From Heliocidaris tuberculata (taxonomy: Eukaryota > Echinodermata > Echinoidea > Camarodonta > Echinometridae): a stretch of 64,000 nt of DNA. Positions 50,759 to 62,339 of the stretch are shown piece after piece; the stretch's first letter is position 1, and each line of letters begins with the position of its first letter. The stretch is taken from the NCBI GenBank assembly GCA_025618425.1, contig CM046832.1:73928797-73992796 (forward strand). Direction: 5' to 3'. Both the position numbers and the translations under genes were made by a program. The notes under the pieces are model-generated. The model did not search any database. It was not told the origin of the DNA and saw only the letters and a program-made list of their open reading frames with translations.

Positions 50759-51230
50759 GTAAATGTATATCAAAAACCATTTGAAGATTTTGTGACCAGA
50801 AATTGATAGAATAGTATTATGCAGCTGTCTGTATATCATTTTTTTCTCTTCATTTGTATAAAATCTTTAAAATAATACATTAAAAGCAACTTGCATACAA
50901 AGCCGATATAATGACATTCTTTGACTTCTGTTAAATGTATGGATGCGGTCAGCATAAGTATGATGATAAATAGACATGGCATTTTAAGTGTACATTGAAT
51001 AACAGTCATATAGGACATTTATCTATCTTAATGATGGATTTAAGGTAATTTGAAGAGTTGCTTTTTAAAGGTAAAGTGATCAAATGAAAATGGAAGTTGA
51101 AAACCATGAATTGGGATTGGCAAAAGAAAACTAACTCCGGTTCATGAATGAATAGATAGGTAAATCTTCAGGTAAAACTCTTCTCTAAATCAATATCACA
51201 AACATAATGCAGGCAGATGGGGTATAAGCT

Positions 51231-51800
51231 GCTTGATTTAATCCAATCATCACCCTCACCGTCCCCTACACCACCTCCTCATACTGGTCTGAGAGTGGAT
51301 GGTACAAGAGCTGCTTGATGTCTAGTCCCAATCATCATCATCATCCTCATCCCCCACACCACCTCCTCTGAGAGGGGTGGTATAAGAGCTGCTTGATGTC
51401 TAGTCCCAATCATCATCATCCTCATCCCCCACACCACCTCCTCTGAGAGGGGGTGGTATAAGAGCTGCTTGATGTCTAGTCCCAATCATCATCATCATCC
51501 TCATCCCCCACACCACCTCCTCTGAGAGGGGGTGGTATAAGAGCTGCTTGATGTCTAGTCCCAATCATCATCATCGTCCCCTACATCACCTCCTCCTACT
51601 GGTCTAGGAGGGGGTGGTATCAGGGTTGCCTGATGTCTAGTCCCAATCATCATCATCGTCCCCTACACCACCTCCTCCTACTGGTCTAGGAGGGGGTGGT
51701 ATCAGGGTTGCCTGATGTCTAGTCCCAATCATCATCATTGTCCCCTACACCACCTCCTCCTACTGGTCAAGGAGGGGGTGGTACAAGAGCTGCTTGATGT
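51231..51800 (-). repeat. Tandem copies of the WASHC1 acidic-tail segment with stop codon
   Basis: Reading in the minus direction past the WASHC1 stop (51801-51803), the same segment recurs with its stop at 51719, 51637, 51555, 51476, 51400 and 51322, so spacing is 82, 82, 82, 79, 76 and 78 bp. A decayed seventh copy ends near 51231. Each unit spells a proline-rich stretch, then Gly-Gly-Val-Gly-Asp, a run of Asp/Glu, Trp, Asp and TAG. The three copies nearest the gene keep the GDDDDWD-type tail; the three farther ones have an added Glu (GDEDDD-type). The 82-bp spacing is not a multiple of three. Confidence 0.9.
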
Positions 51801-51970
51801 CTAGTCCCAATCATCATCATCGTCCCCTACACCACCTCCTCCTGCTGGTCTGGGAGGAGGTGGTATCATAGCTGCTAGCTTGTTTATTGCATTGCCTTGT
51901 GGTGGGGGTGGTTGGTTGATGTTGGGGAGTGATTCCTCTGTCCTTCCTCCTCCTCCTCCTCCGCCCCCTC
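51801..51970 (-). CDS. WASHC1: WASHC1 last coding exon, acidic tail
   Basis: The acceptor ATATCAAACAG precedes GAGGGGGCGG. Encodes Gly-rich sequence, [15 protein letters not shown], a short amphipathic NAINKLAAM segment, IPPPPRP, and the acidic [10 protein letters not shown] end followed by TAG. The 3' half of this exon is the founder unit of the tandem array that follows. Confidence 0.95.
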
Positions 51971-54900
51971 CTGTTTGATATGAATAAGAAGGCAGCTGGA
52001 TTATGCACATTCTTGAAATTGATCTAATCCCATTTCCTGAGAGCCAGAAGGGTGTTAACTCTATAAATGATTATGAGTTGACACCCTCCTTACACTCATA
52101 TGGTACATAATCAAATTGTGTATAAAAACAAAATTCACTTGTAGAAAACACAAGGAGCAATTTTCAAAGACAGCTACATTTTCTACACAAATGCTTGCTA
52201 AGACATGTTTAACTGAGAAAGAGAGCTAGGGGAATGGAATGAGAGAATGGACTTCTAGAAACAGATGTTCACTAAAACAGGTCACTTGTTACAATATGCA
52301 TCTCTAGTGGGTTTTGAGCAGAGTACTTATTATCTGACTACGATTTCCATAGACAATTGACAAGTATGTATCTATTTGTATACACTACATGTACCTCTTT
52401 GGATCTTCCAATGGTTGTTCTTGATGACTTAAACGTTTGCCTGTCATATTACAGTTCTTACCTCCTCCGCCACCAGCTTGCTTGGTTCCTGAGATTCCCT
52501 TCCGCCTGAGTGACAGCTTGTTGAAGAGATCAGACATCAGGTCTCCACCTCCAGAGGGCGGTGCCTGCTCTTTCTCACGTTTCTTCTCAATCTTCTTCTC
52601 TCTTACACTCTTCTTCAGATTCTTCACACCCCCTGAGAGTTCAAACAAATCACCCATTCATGTATTCATTTAATAACATGCCAAGTGCAATGTTTTGAAA
52701 CTTTCACTGATTATAGAAACACCAGCCATATTTTTTCACCAAGATTATAAATATAACTGCCTTTGGAACATGTCCATTTTGACTGAGGTAAAGCTAACTT
52801 AATTTTTTTTTTTAAGTTCATATTCTCAGTGAACCCATCTTTTACTCTGAGCATATTACAGAATTTTTTTTTTTTTAATGACTTCATACATTGTGCTTAA
52901 CATCACAATACTTAGCATTTGATAAAAACATCAAAGCAAAATAATCATCAATACATTTGCATAATATTTTACACAAATGGAATTATAACTTAATTATACC
53001 TCTGAAGCATTCTCATCATTTAAAAGTTGATTTGAGGGCTTAATAATACTTGCAATATAAGAAATTCTGACACCATGAAAATTACAAGTGTCAGAATCAA
53101 GTATTTCTAACAACAAAACTAGTTATCTAAAATTCTGGATATATATTCATGTGTTGTCCATTAGTAGCAGTGGCGGATTTAGGGGGGGGGCAATCCTGGC
53201 CCGTGCCCCCCCCCTTTTAGAACGGCATACCTTATTTTGCTTGTCAGAGAATTATGGAGGGGAACTGAACCCCATACCCCCCCCCCCCCTGAGCGACTTA
53301 TGGAGGGCTGGCAAGACCCCAAAAATATGGATCTCCCTCCAAGCAGTTTCCCAAAGTTGACAATCCTGCATTTGTGTGCCCCTCCCCCCCCCCCCCCTTA
53401 TACAAAATCCTGGATCCGCCCCTGCATTAGTAGGATAATATACTTCAGACTGCATTTAATAAATTTACCAAAAAAAGTGGTGTCTTGAATATTAACAACA
53501 TGGTACTAATATGCATATCCTATTATATATACAGTAAATTTTATTTGTTCAATGAGATAACAAAGAAAGATAAATTCTTATACAGTATCGCAAGACACCA
53601 CAAACCTCTGACCTGTTATTCATTGCTAGTGAACCTACCTGCATTCCTGATAGACTCTAAGAGACTTGATCTGGAGCTGTCAGCAGCTGGTGCCGGAGGT
53701 GGAGCTTGAGCAGCAGGTGCAGCTCCAGCATTCACTGCAGTAGGGGGTGGTGGAGGGGGTGGAGGGGGTGCTGCTGCCTCCGGTGGGGGTGGAGGAGGGG
53801 GTGGTGGTGGTGCCCCTGGGGCTGCTCCTGGTGGCATGATAGCAGGGACATTACTGGATCCTTCAGGAGCAGGCAAGGCAGGGAGATTACTGGGTTGTGA
53901 GGACATCACGCTGGGTAGCTCCGGGATGTGAGCTCCAGGGAGGGATGGCGCTATAGATGCTTCCTGGTCAGAGCTGAAGATAATGTCATCAGCAATACCT
54001 AAAAGTAAAAGCACAAATACAGGGAGACATTCAATTCACTACTAAATAATTCACTAAAGGAAGTAGACAAATCTTACAAAGATTTATGGGCTCTTTTTTC
54101 GTAAGTTAAACAAAATCATCTAAATCTTAGTTTCTTATATCTCATTATGTGAAAAACAGTGGATGACATGCCCTGAAAATCCTAAAAATAACCACTGTAA
54201 ATGAAAAAAGAAGGGCCTCAAGAAAAACAGTTGAATTAATTTCCATTCAATATAAATTGATTTTAACAAAATTTGTCTTCTCTACAAGAAAATAATAAAA
54301 AGTGTTACTGAGGCATGTGTACATTCTTCTTTAAATAGCTACAATATTTAGGAACAATTTTCTTTTCTTTAATCCCTAAGTCCTTAGCAGAGTTGTAGTT
54401 AAGTCCAAGGGTCCTAAGGTTTGTTTAGAATTAGAACTTGGGGTCAAGACAGAGACCAAGTCATTGAAAACCCAGTATTCATACCAGTTCTCTTCATCAC
54501 TGATCTTAGAAATAACATCCCACTACATAACTGGCAGGGCAAGATATGAAAGTCTTAAATAAAACATAAAAACAATGTTTCATACCTGGCAGATCTGGGA
54601 GGAAGCTAGGCACATCAATATCTGGTACCTCGCCAAGATGAGGGACATAGAAGAAGTTATCACTGGTGATGCGGTCCAACTGCTCTCTCTGGAGGATGGA
54701 TGTTGGAGCCTGACCCATCTCCTCCTGCTGTTCCTCCTCAATTGCTTTCCTGGTCTTTGTGACTGCACCCAGTGGATCAATCATCACATATTTCTTGTAT
54801 CTGATATCATGGTGGGGTGGAATAAAGAGGAGAATTATCAATGTTTTTCTTTTCTTAAGTAAATCCTCTCTGCCATTTGTCTATCTTCTCAAAGTTGAGA

Positions 54901-57900
54901 TCCTTAAAGGGTACCTGAGTCCTGAAAAAATAATTTGTGTATAGTTAGCTTACACAAAATCAACCCCAGAAAACTTAACACGACATTCAACGGTGACAGG
55001 ATACAGGGGACACTGATTTTTGAAAATAAAATACCCCCCAAAATTAATACAAATAAGACTTGAGCAAAGACTAGTCTATCGATCACGATAGCTCACCTAA
55101 CCATATATCGATTCAGGAACGTCTTCACTTTCCATTTTCGATTCGATAAATGAATTTTGCGACTTAGTTCTAATGTATTTGTTGTTTCATTTGGTCTGTA
55201 GATTCTTTGTAATTTAAGCGCCAAACCAATTTTCTATTTGATTTAAATGTTTTGCGTTGAATACTTGATTCATCTGTTGTTTTGTTTGGGTTGTAGATTC
55301 TCCATAAATTACGAGGCAACTGAATTTTCGGTTCGATAAAAACAGTTTGCGTTGTATACTTCATCCATCTGATGTTTTATTTGGGTTGTATATTATTCGT
55401 AAGTTACGCGCCAAATCAATTTCCAGTTCAATTTCCAATTCAATAAAAAAAAAAAAATTTTTAATTTTGCGTTGTATATTTCATTCATTTCATATTTTAT
55501 TCGGGTTGTATATTACTCCTAAGTTAAGTGCCAAATCACTTTTTGATTCGATAAATGTATCTTGTGTCATAGTTCTAATTTGTTTGTTGTTTCATTTGGT
55601 CTGTAAATTCTTTGTAATTTATGCGCCAAACCAATGTTATATTCGACATAAACGTTTTGTGTTGAATACTTGATTCATTTGTTGTTTTATTTGGTTTGTA
55701 GATTGATAGATTCTCTATAAATTACGCACCAACTAATATTTTTCCTTTCGATAAAAACATTTTGCGTTGTATACTTCATTTATTTCATATTTCATTTGGG
55801 TTGTATATTATCCCTAAGTTAAGCGCCAAATCAATTTCCGATTCGATATATGTCTTTTGCATCTTAAATCTAATTTATTTGTTGTTTCTTTTGGTCTGTA
55901 GATTCTTTGTAATTTATGCGCCGAACCAATTTTCTATTCGATATAAAAATTGTGCGTTGTATACTTCATCCATTTCATGTTTTATTTGGGTTGTATATTA
56001 TCCATTAATTGCGCCAAATCAATTTCCAATTGATAAAAAAACATTTTGCGTTGTATATACTTCATTCATTTCATATTTTATTTGGGTTGTATATTTTTCC
56101 TAAGTTAAGCACCATATCAGTTTTCGATTCCATAAATATATTTTGCGTCTTAGTTCTAATTTATTTGTTGTTTCGCTTCGTCTGTAGATTCTTTGCAATT
56201 TATGCGCCGAACCAATTTTCTATTCGCTAAAAACATTTTGCGTTGTATACTTCATTCATTTCATATTTTATTTGGGTTGTATATTATTCCTAAGTTAAGC
56301 GCCAAATCAATTTTCGATTCAATATATGTATTTTGCGTCTTAGTTCTAATTTATTTGTTGTTTCATTTGGTCTGTAGATTCTTTGTAACTTATGCGCCGA
56401 ACCAATTTTCTATTCGATATAAACATTTTACATTGTACTTCATCCATTAGATGTGTTTTTTTAAGGATTGTATATTATCCATTAGTTACGCGCCAAATCA
56501 ATTTCCAATCGATAAAAAAACATTTTGCGTTGTATATTTCATTCATTTCATATTTTATTTGGGTTGTATATTATTCCTAAGTTAAGCGCCATACCAGTTT
56601 TCGATTCGATAAATATATTTTGCGTCTTAGTTCTAATTTATTTGTTGATTCGCTTCGTTTGTAGATTCTTTGTAATTCATGCGCCGAACCAATTTTCTAT
56701 TCGACATAAACATTTTACATTGTACTTCATCCATTTGATAGTTTTTTTTAAGGATTGTATATTATCCATTAGTTACGCGCCAAATTAATTTCCAATCGAT
56801 AAAAAAAAAAACATTTTGCGTTGTATACTTCATTCATTTCATATTTTATTTGGGTTCTATATTATTCCTAAGTTAAGCGCCAAATCAATTTTTGATTCAA
56901 TATATGTATTTGGCGTCTTATTTCTAATTTATTTGTTGTTTCATTTGGTCTGTAGATTCTTTGTAATTTATGCGCCGAACCAATTTTCTATTCGATATTG
57001 ACATTTTGCGTTGTATACTTCATTCATTTGTGTTTAATTTGGGGTATAGAATCCCCCAAATCAATTAACACGATAAAAACTACTTTCGAAAAATAAACTC
57101 AAGACAATTTCAATAGCCCTGTCTATCACCTTTAGAAATGTGCGAACGTTACAATGGCGTATTACATAATACGAACCTGATTTCTATGGGCAGTACATAG
57201 GCCTTTGAAATTGCCCTTGAGTTTATTTTTCGAAAGTAGTTTTTATCATGTTAATTTTTGATTCTTTAAAAACATTCTCCGTTGTATGACTTCATTCATT
57301 TGTTGTTTTATTTGGGTTGTAGATTATCCATAAGTTACGCGCCAAATCAATTTCCAATTGGATAAAAACATTTTGCGTTGTATCCTTAATTCATTTGTTG
57401 TTTCATTAGGGTTAAATATTGTTCGTAAGTTTTGTCCCAAATCAATTTTCGAGTGTTTGTCAGCCCCGGCGCTGTACATAGCAGACGACAAAGCGATAAT
57501 GCGATCGCGATAATTCCACTATCGCGTCTTGGCGTTTGCCGAACGTGCACGCATAAAAAAACGCACACGCATAGAAAACTGCTCGCGCAGAACTCAACTC
57601 CAGTTGAGTTCCCCGCGTAGTTCGTTCACGCTGTCCTTTATTTTCTTCAAACTCCTTAACCGCTAACCTGTAGAATGCCGGGTAAAGTTATTTGGGGTTA
57701 ATTTTATACATCCTAACTGTATACAAATTATTTTTTTGGGCCTCAGAGACCCTTTAACCTAATGCCATTGTAATGAATGGATCTCTCTTTCAACATGACT
57801 TTCTTTCACAGCTTCCACTAAAAATAGTAAGAGGTTAGCATTTAAGCACATGGCAGTGAAAGGTATATAATTAATTTTTTGACTCATAGCATTCTCCAAA

Positions 57901-59357
57901 AATATTTACAATGTAACTTTTTTAAAACATAAATCCAAAGTTGAAATATGAAAATGAGCATACATCTATTTAAAACTTTAGAATATTTGTGTTTGAAAAT
58001 TGAAAGGCAAATATATAGTTGTATATTTCCTTAAAAGAGAAACTGCCTTACTTTGTTTAGCTGTTGATATGGCAGACTTGGAACACATGGTTTTAAAGGA
58101 GAATGAAACCCTGGGGAAAAATCAATTTTAATGAACAGAGAGGATAGAGAGAAGCAATTAAAAAAAAACTTCCATCAAAATCAGTTACAAAATGGGAAAG
58201 TTATGAAAGTTTGAAGCATCTCAATTTACTTTCTATGACGATCCTCAAATTGGCAATGTTGCTTCAAAGTGACAGGTTTAGTAGTACAACTCTCCAAGTG
58301 TTTTGTACACAAAATTTCATATTTTCCCCATTATCTCTCAAGGTGCAGCTTGTCTCCTTCTTAGCTCAAGGTATATCATGGGAAAATGTATTTGACACAA
58401 CATATGTTGAGTTCACAAAAAGACAAGCATCATCTTTAAAGATAATGGAGAAAAAATTAAAAAGTTGTGTACAAAACATATGGAGAGTTGCACTACTAAA
58501 CCTGCCATTTTGAAGCAACATTGCCAATTTTAGGATCGCCATAGAAAGCAAATTGAGACTTTTCAAACTTTTATAACTTTTTCCTTTCATAACTGATTTT
58601 GTTGGAACTTTTTAAAAATTGCTTCTCTCTATCCTCTCTTTTCATTAAAATGGATATTTCCCCAGGGTTTCATTCTCCTTTAAGCTATATTTCATTTCTG
58701 CCATCAATGCAGTCCAAGACTGTTTTCTTCATTATCTTGCAGCCTATAACTATAGTTCTTTTATTTTTCATAATGAATACTACCTTAACAGCTACAGAAT
58801 AGGGTGTCAAGGGAAGCAAAACAATATACTTACGGATTTTCACTGGTGTTGAAAAGGAGCAATGATGTTACTGAGTCAATGTTCTTTGGAAGACCTCCAA
58901 GACCTTCCCAAGTATTTTCTCCATCCTTATCCTTCTTCCGAACATTCAATTGCACATTATAAAACTGCAGCTTCTCCTTCAAAGCTCTACTGTCCAAAGT
59001 CTGATGCTTGCTAGCTAGCTTACGAGATGGTCTGGGAATACTTGAAAGGTCTGTGTTATCAGCAAAGACCGACTGGTATACATCGTTCTTTTCCGGAGCT
59101 GGGTACTTTGCACTTGAGAATACCTTGATGGCCTTGCGGCTGTTCTTTATCTTATCCACTTTGGCCTGAGCAACGTCCAGTCGCTTATTGATGTCTGTTA
59201 ACCGCGTGTGATTGTCGGTGACCCTCTTCTCGATGCGGTCAAAGACATCATTGGCAATTTTCTCAAGATATTCAAGGGTATCAGCGATCTGATGAATGGT
59301 CTCTTCCCGCCTGAGATCAGGCTGAATGATGGGGATGTTATAGACCTGACCTGGCAT
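51801..59357 (-). CDS. WASHC1: WASH complex subunit 1, five coding exons, 479 aa
   Basis: Wiskott-Aldrich family protein that activates Arp2/3 on endosomes to build branched actin for retromer-linked sorting, within the WASH complex (with FAM21, CCDC53, SWIP and strumpellin). Coding exons: 59357-58834, 54800-54586, 53998-53639, 52632-52462 and 51970-51801. All junctions have GT/AG and join in phase, giving 1440 nt. Residues 1 to ~170 are the WASH homology domain, with QPDLRREE (12-19), [14 protein letters not shown] (75-88) and GLGGLP (152-157). Then come a linker with FYVP...LPDLPG, a proline-rich region, a WH2 motif ([10 protein letters not shown]...RRKGISG, about 397-415) and an acidic tail ending DDDDDWD with the conserved Trp at 478. 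Human WASHC1 is about 465 aa, so length and order fit. The start ATG at 59357 is preceded by an in-frame stop in the same exon. Confidence 0.96.
52462..52632 (-). CDS. WASHC1: WASHC1 fourth coding exon, basic segment and WH2 motif
   Basis: The acceptor CTCTCAG precedes GGGGTGTG. A lysine/glutamate-rich helix (about 370-389) leads into the WH2 actin-monomer-binding motif [19 protein letters not shown]. Ends in a glycine run at a GTAAG donor. A minus-strand frame continues past the donor only by chance. Confidence 0.95.
53168..53424. mobile_element. 257-bp hAT-like MITE in a WASHC1 intron
   Basis: CAGTGGCGGATTTAGG and CCTGGATCCGCCCCTG form the termini. CATTAGTAG stands on both sides (53159-53167, 53425-53433), an 8-9 bp target duplication. 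It has the family modules GCTTGTCAGAGAATTATGGA and GAGCGACTTATGGAGGGCTG with G and C runs. It lies between the third and fourth coding exons, well away from both splice sites. Confidence 0.9.
53639..53998 (-). CDS. WASHC1: WASHC1 third coding exon, proline-rich
   Basis: The acceptor TTACTTTTAG precedes GTATTGCT (Gly-Ile-Ala-Asp-Asp). The exon encodes residues 248-366 with two poly-proline runs around residues 310-340, then [11 protein letters not shown] at the end, equivalent to the LLESIRQAGG block of mammals. Donor GTAGGT. Confidence 0.95.
54586..54800 (-). CDS. WASHC1: WASHC1 second coding exon
   Basis: The acceptor ATATCAG precedes ATACAAG, completing codon 175 (Pro) and giving [15 protein letters not shown]. 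The exon ends ...FLPDLPG with a GTATG donor. It encodes residues 176-246, the conserved linker between the N-terminal domain and the proline-rich region. Confidence 0.95.
55125..57443. repeat. Intronic minisatellite of ~95-bp units
   Basis: Fills more than half of the first coding intron of WASHC1. Units alternate between a TTGGGTTGTATATTATTCCT form and a TTTGGTCTGTAGATTCTTTG form, giving a ~190-300 bp higher-order pattern. All share GCGCC(A/G)AA(T/C)CAATTTTC and TTTTGCGTTGTAT. About twenty units, interrupted by a MITE at 57067-57252. The open frames in it follow the repeat and are not genes. Confidence 0.9.
57067..57252. mobile_element. 186-bp MITE inserted in the intronic minisatellite
   Basis: Same family as 25607-25793, in the opposite orientation. 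AATT lies on both sides (57063-57066, 57253-57256). Removing the element and one AATT restores the minisatellite sequence CCAAATCAATTTTTGATTC seen in other units, so the 4-bp duplication is confirmed by an internal empty site. Confidence 0.9.
58097..58679. mobile_element. 583-bp foldback element flanked by TTAA
   Basis: The whole element is an imperfect palindrome. AGGAGAATGAAACCCTGGGG at the left is mirrored at the right, and similarity runs through both ~270-bp arms to a centre near 58390. TTAA borders both ends (58093-58096, 58680-58683), as for piggyBac or Kolobok elements. It lies in the WASHC1 intron, about 150 bp from the first coding exon. Confidence 0.85.
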
Positions 59358-59424
59358 GCTGCAACTCCCTTGAACCACAGAGCTTGTCTACGGGTATGTA
59401 CAGCACACCGTTGCTGTAGAATAC
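58834..59424 (-). CDS. WASHC1: WASHC1 first coding exon (5' UTR part 59358-59424)
   Basis: The acceptor TTTTGTTGCAG ends at 59425. The first ATG in frame is at 59357-59355, and an in-frame TAG lies upstream at about 59390. The exon encodes residues 1-174 plus two bases of codon 175 (the WASH homology domain) and ends at a GTAAGT donor (58833-58828). Confidence 0.95.
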
Positions 59425-61257
59425 CTGCAACAAAATAGATAAGACAGTTCACATATAGAATAATGGTCATTCTGTAAATATAGAAGAGTAGTCATCAAAA
59501 AAATAAAATGTTTTCTTTTTTAAAGAAAGAGGGAAGATCTTATTCAGATAGAAAGTTAAAGAGATCTTCAAAATTGGGGAAAATAATAATAAGACAAACA
59601 AAGGGGAAGGAGTTGTACATGTGGGGTCATAGTCCATAGGGTAGTTGTTACGATACATGTAAAAGTTACTGTCTATAACTGTATTTATAAAACACCAGTA
59701 CACATGTAAGACAATTCCTAATTGAGAAGCACAATCTCTAATTAAGCCCATTGACTTACAATACATGAGACATACTGGATTGGAGCATAGGAACTACTAA
59801 CTATATACAGTGTACGAATTGGCAGTGTTCTAGCATTGCGAACTGCGACTACAAAGTGCGACTACATGCTTTTTGATAAAATTACATACTTTTTTAAACT
59901 AAAAATTATACTAAATCAAAGTTCAACTATTTTTTTTATTGCAACCACTAAGTTAAATTTGGTTAACCAACTTACAATTTACCACAAAACGATGATTTAT
60001 TGCGTCGTATGCCCACAGTCCGTAATGGCAGAATGTAATCGCAGCACTTTTTGAAATGTCACACCTGTGCGTAACTATACACAGCACTGTCGCGAAGCGG
60101 TACGGCGATGGACAGGTTTTGGCAGTCAAAAGCTGAAAATTCATACCCTTCAGACATTATCTGATGGCTTGCTAGGAATTAACTTCAACAAATCCATCCA
60201 AACAATTGATCTCATGATTATTATAACGTAAAATTGAAAGTTTAACATACATTTTCAATTAATTTTGTACAATGTTTTTAGCGAAATTGAGGGGTGTCGC
60301 ATTGAAAATCTATGGGTCCTTGTCAGAAGCCGTGCAAAGCACGGCGTCTGGTTAGGCTAAGGAACTACATAAAGTGGGATAAAGTGGACTGGGCTTGGCC
60401 AGCAAACAAGGCAACTTTTCTCAGCCGATTTTTTTTCCCCTTTGAGGTCAGAAGCCCATATGTTTTGTATGTAGACCTAGTTCACAACAAAAAATGTTTC
60501 AAAAACAAAAGTAGACCGTTAATTTTTGAAGGAGATGGTTTAAAGAAGTAATTTTTTCATGAGCAATCTGCTTATCACGTTTTCACGTTTTCTCTTTGCA
60601 GCAAATGTTCAGAAAGAAAATTGGTATCCAAAATGAGAGATTGTCTCCAAAACAGGCTACCAAAATTCTTAACAATATTCTAAAAAGTCTCCAATAACCT
60701 CGCCATAAGTGTGAGTGATAAAGTCTAACAGTAATAATGGAGACACAGTCTCCCAAATGGGAAAGAGTCCCCATATCGGATGTGTGCCTCTAGCCTACTT
60801 ATCTTCAGATAAGCTTGTACATGTAGAGTCTACTATAAGTATAAGTGCCTCTACTACTGAGCTGATTATGGTACATAATAAGTAGTCTATTTGTCCCCAT
60901 GACATGTTAAGTAGTCAATGGGACTATCATCAACATTCGGCAACTGAACTGAGCCGAGTCAGATCAGGGGGCGTAGACGTAGCTAGACGCGTAGGCCGTA
61001 GCATGTTATTGTTATGTAGACTAAGACCCATTGCACTGAACTCAAGAAGGCGGTGCATCGTAATCGCCGCCCCGATACTGCTGGCTTCTTGCCTCCAACT
61101 GAACCTGACACAACGCCGCTGCTCTTCCTTCATGCATTTTAAAAATCGTATTTCGTGGTTAATTTACGCTTTCATATTGAATTTAGCAGTTTAAACACAT
61201 GCATCAAATATTCAATCAACATATTAGGGTTCTTCTGAAATACAAAATATTACTTAC
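59425..61257. other. Presumed first intron of WASHC1, no other gene seen
   Basis: Lies between the proposed noncoding exon and the first coding exon. A 7-bp-stem hairpin (GCCGTGCAAAGCACGGC) lies at 60329-60345. A GC-richer stretch near 60950-61135 on either strand could be an alternative promoter, but no product is recognisable. Confidence 0.35.
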
Positions 61258-61365
61258 AATGGACAAAAATGGGTGAAATTCAGACGCATTCAGTCGAAGT
61301 GAGCAGATATCCTAGGTCACGTCACAAGACTGCCCGATTGACTCATCACTTCCGGGGTACGCGGT
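61258..61365 (-). promoter_or_regulatory. Candidate WASHC1 promoter and noncoding first exon
   Basis: On the minus strand, 61352-61310 contains CCCCGGAAGTGATGAGTCA (an ETS-type CCGGAAGT site and an AP-1-like TGAGTCA) and TGACGTGACC (CRE-like). About 60 bp downstream is a donor, CCATTGTAAGTAAT, ending an exon at 61258. This donor would pair with the acceptor at 59425. Inference from motifs and position. Confidence 0.4.
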
Positions 61366-61435
61366 GCAGTGGATCATGGAGACATCCATTTGGAAATAGG
61401 GAGAGAAACTGACCCTTCTGATTTTAACTTCGATT

Positions 61436-61701
61436 CATGGGCGCAAATCCAGGGGGACAGGGGGACATGCCCCCCCCCCCCCTCATCTTTTTGAAGATAG
61501 GCCAATGTCCCCCTGCCTTTTTGAATAACCTTTTTTTTTTTTTGCTTGTCAGAGAATTTTGGAGGAAAACTAGACCCCAAAAATGTGATAGCCTTTTTTT
61601 GTTGTCAGAAAATTTTCAGACATTTCGGACAAGGTACAAAAGTTAAATCATGTGGTGACCCCCCCCCCCCCCCCGAATTTAAAAATGGATTTGCGCCACT
61701 G
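61436..61701. mobile_element. 266-bp hAT-like MITE
   Basis: Termini CATGGGCGCAAATCC and, in reverse complement, CAGTGGCGCAAATCC. CTTCGATT stands on both sides (61428-61435, 61702-61709). Carries the family module GCTTGTCAGAGAATTTTGGA, and C runs at 61470 and 61661. Confidence 0.9.
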
Positions 61702-62014
61702 CTTCGATTTAGATATCTTTTTTTGAAATATGATTGCATAACAATAACCATAATATTGATATATTCTTTCGTTCATTTTTTATTTGTATTTGTTTCATAT
61801 ATTTATATTGACCCGAATATGAAAAAAAATGCAAAATTAAGAGAATATGAGAGTCAGAGGAGAGAAGCGAATGACATGGTATATGACTGAAATAGCCTGA
61901 ATATACAGAACACTTTTCTTTTCTCTGCCAGGTTCATACTGTCTAATTTTGTATATATACTTTTGTTTTTGTACATTTTAGAGATTCAACATATTCTTTT
62001 TGATTCTTTTTGCT

Positions 62015-62198
62015 CCTCCTCCTCCTCCTCTTCTTCTTCTTCTTCTTCTTCTTCAGTTCTTCTTCTTCTTCTTCTTCTTCTTCTTCTTCTTCTTCTTCTT
62101 CTTCAGTTCTTCTTCTTCTTCTTCTTCTTCTTCTTCTTCTTCTTCTTCTTCTACTTCCTCTTCTTCTTCTTCTCATTATTATTATATTATTATTATTA

Positions 62199-62236
<38 letters not shown>

Positions 62237-62325
62237 GTTATTTATTATCATTATTATTATTATTATCATTATTATTATTAATGTTGTTGTTGTTGTTATT
62301 ATTATTATCATTGTTATTATCCTTA
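62015..62325. repeat. CTT/TTC and ATT triplet microsatellites
   Basis: (CTC)n then (TTC)n to about 62175, followed by (ATT)n with GTT and CAT interruptions. The homopolymeric protein frames on both strands are artefacts. Confidence 0.95.
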
Positions 62326-62339
62326 ATATTTTTTTTTCC

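Noticed and set aside
51279..51485. Minus-strand 68-codon frame beginning MGLDIKQ
   Set aside because: It reads the WASHC1 tail array in the wrong frame.
53706..53900. Plus-strand Trp/Gly/Arg-rich frame
   Set aside because: It is the antisense shadow of the proline-rich WASHC1 exon.
55347..57001. Series of plus-strand frames with [21 protein letters not shown] repeats
   Set aside because: They mirror the intronic ~95-bp minisatellite; each frame ends within a few units and the array lies in a WASHC1 intron.
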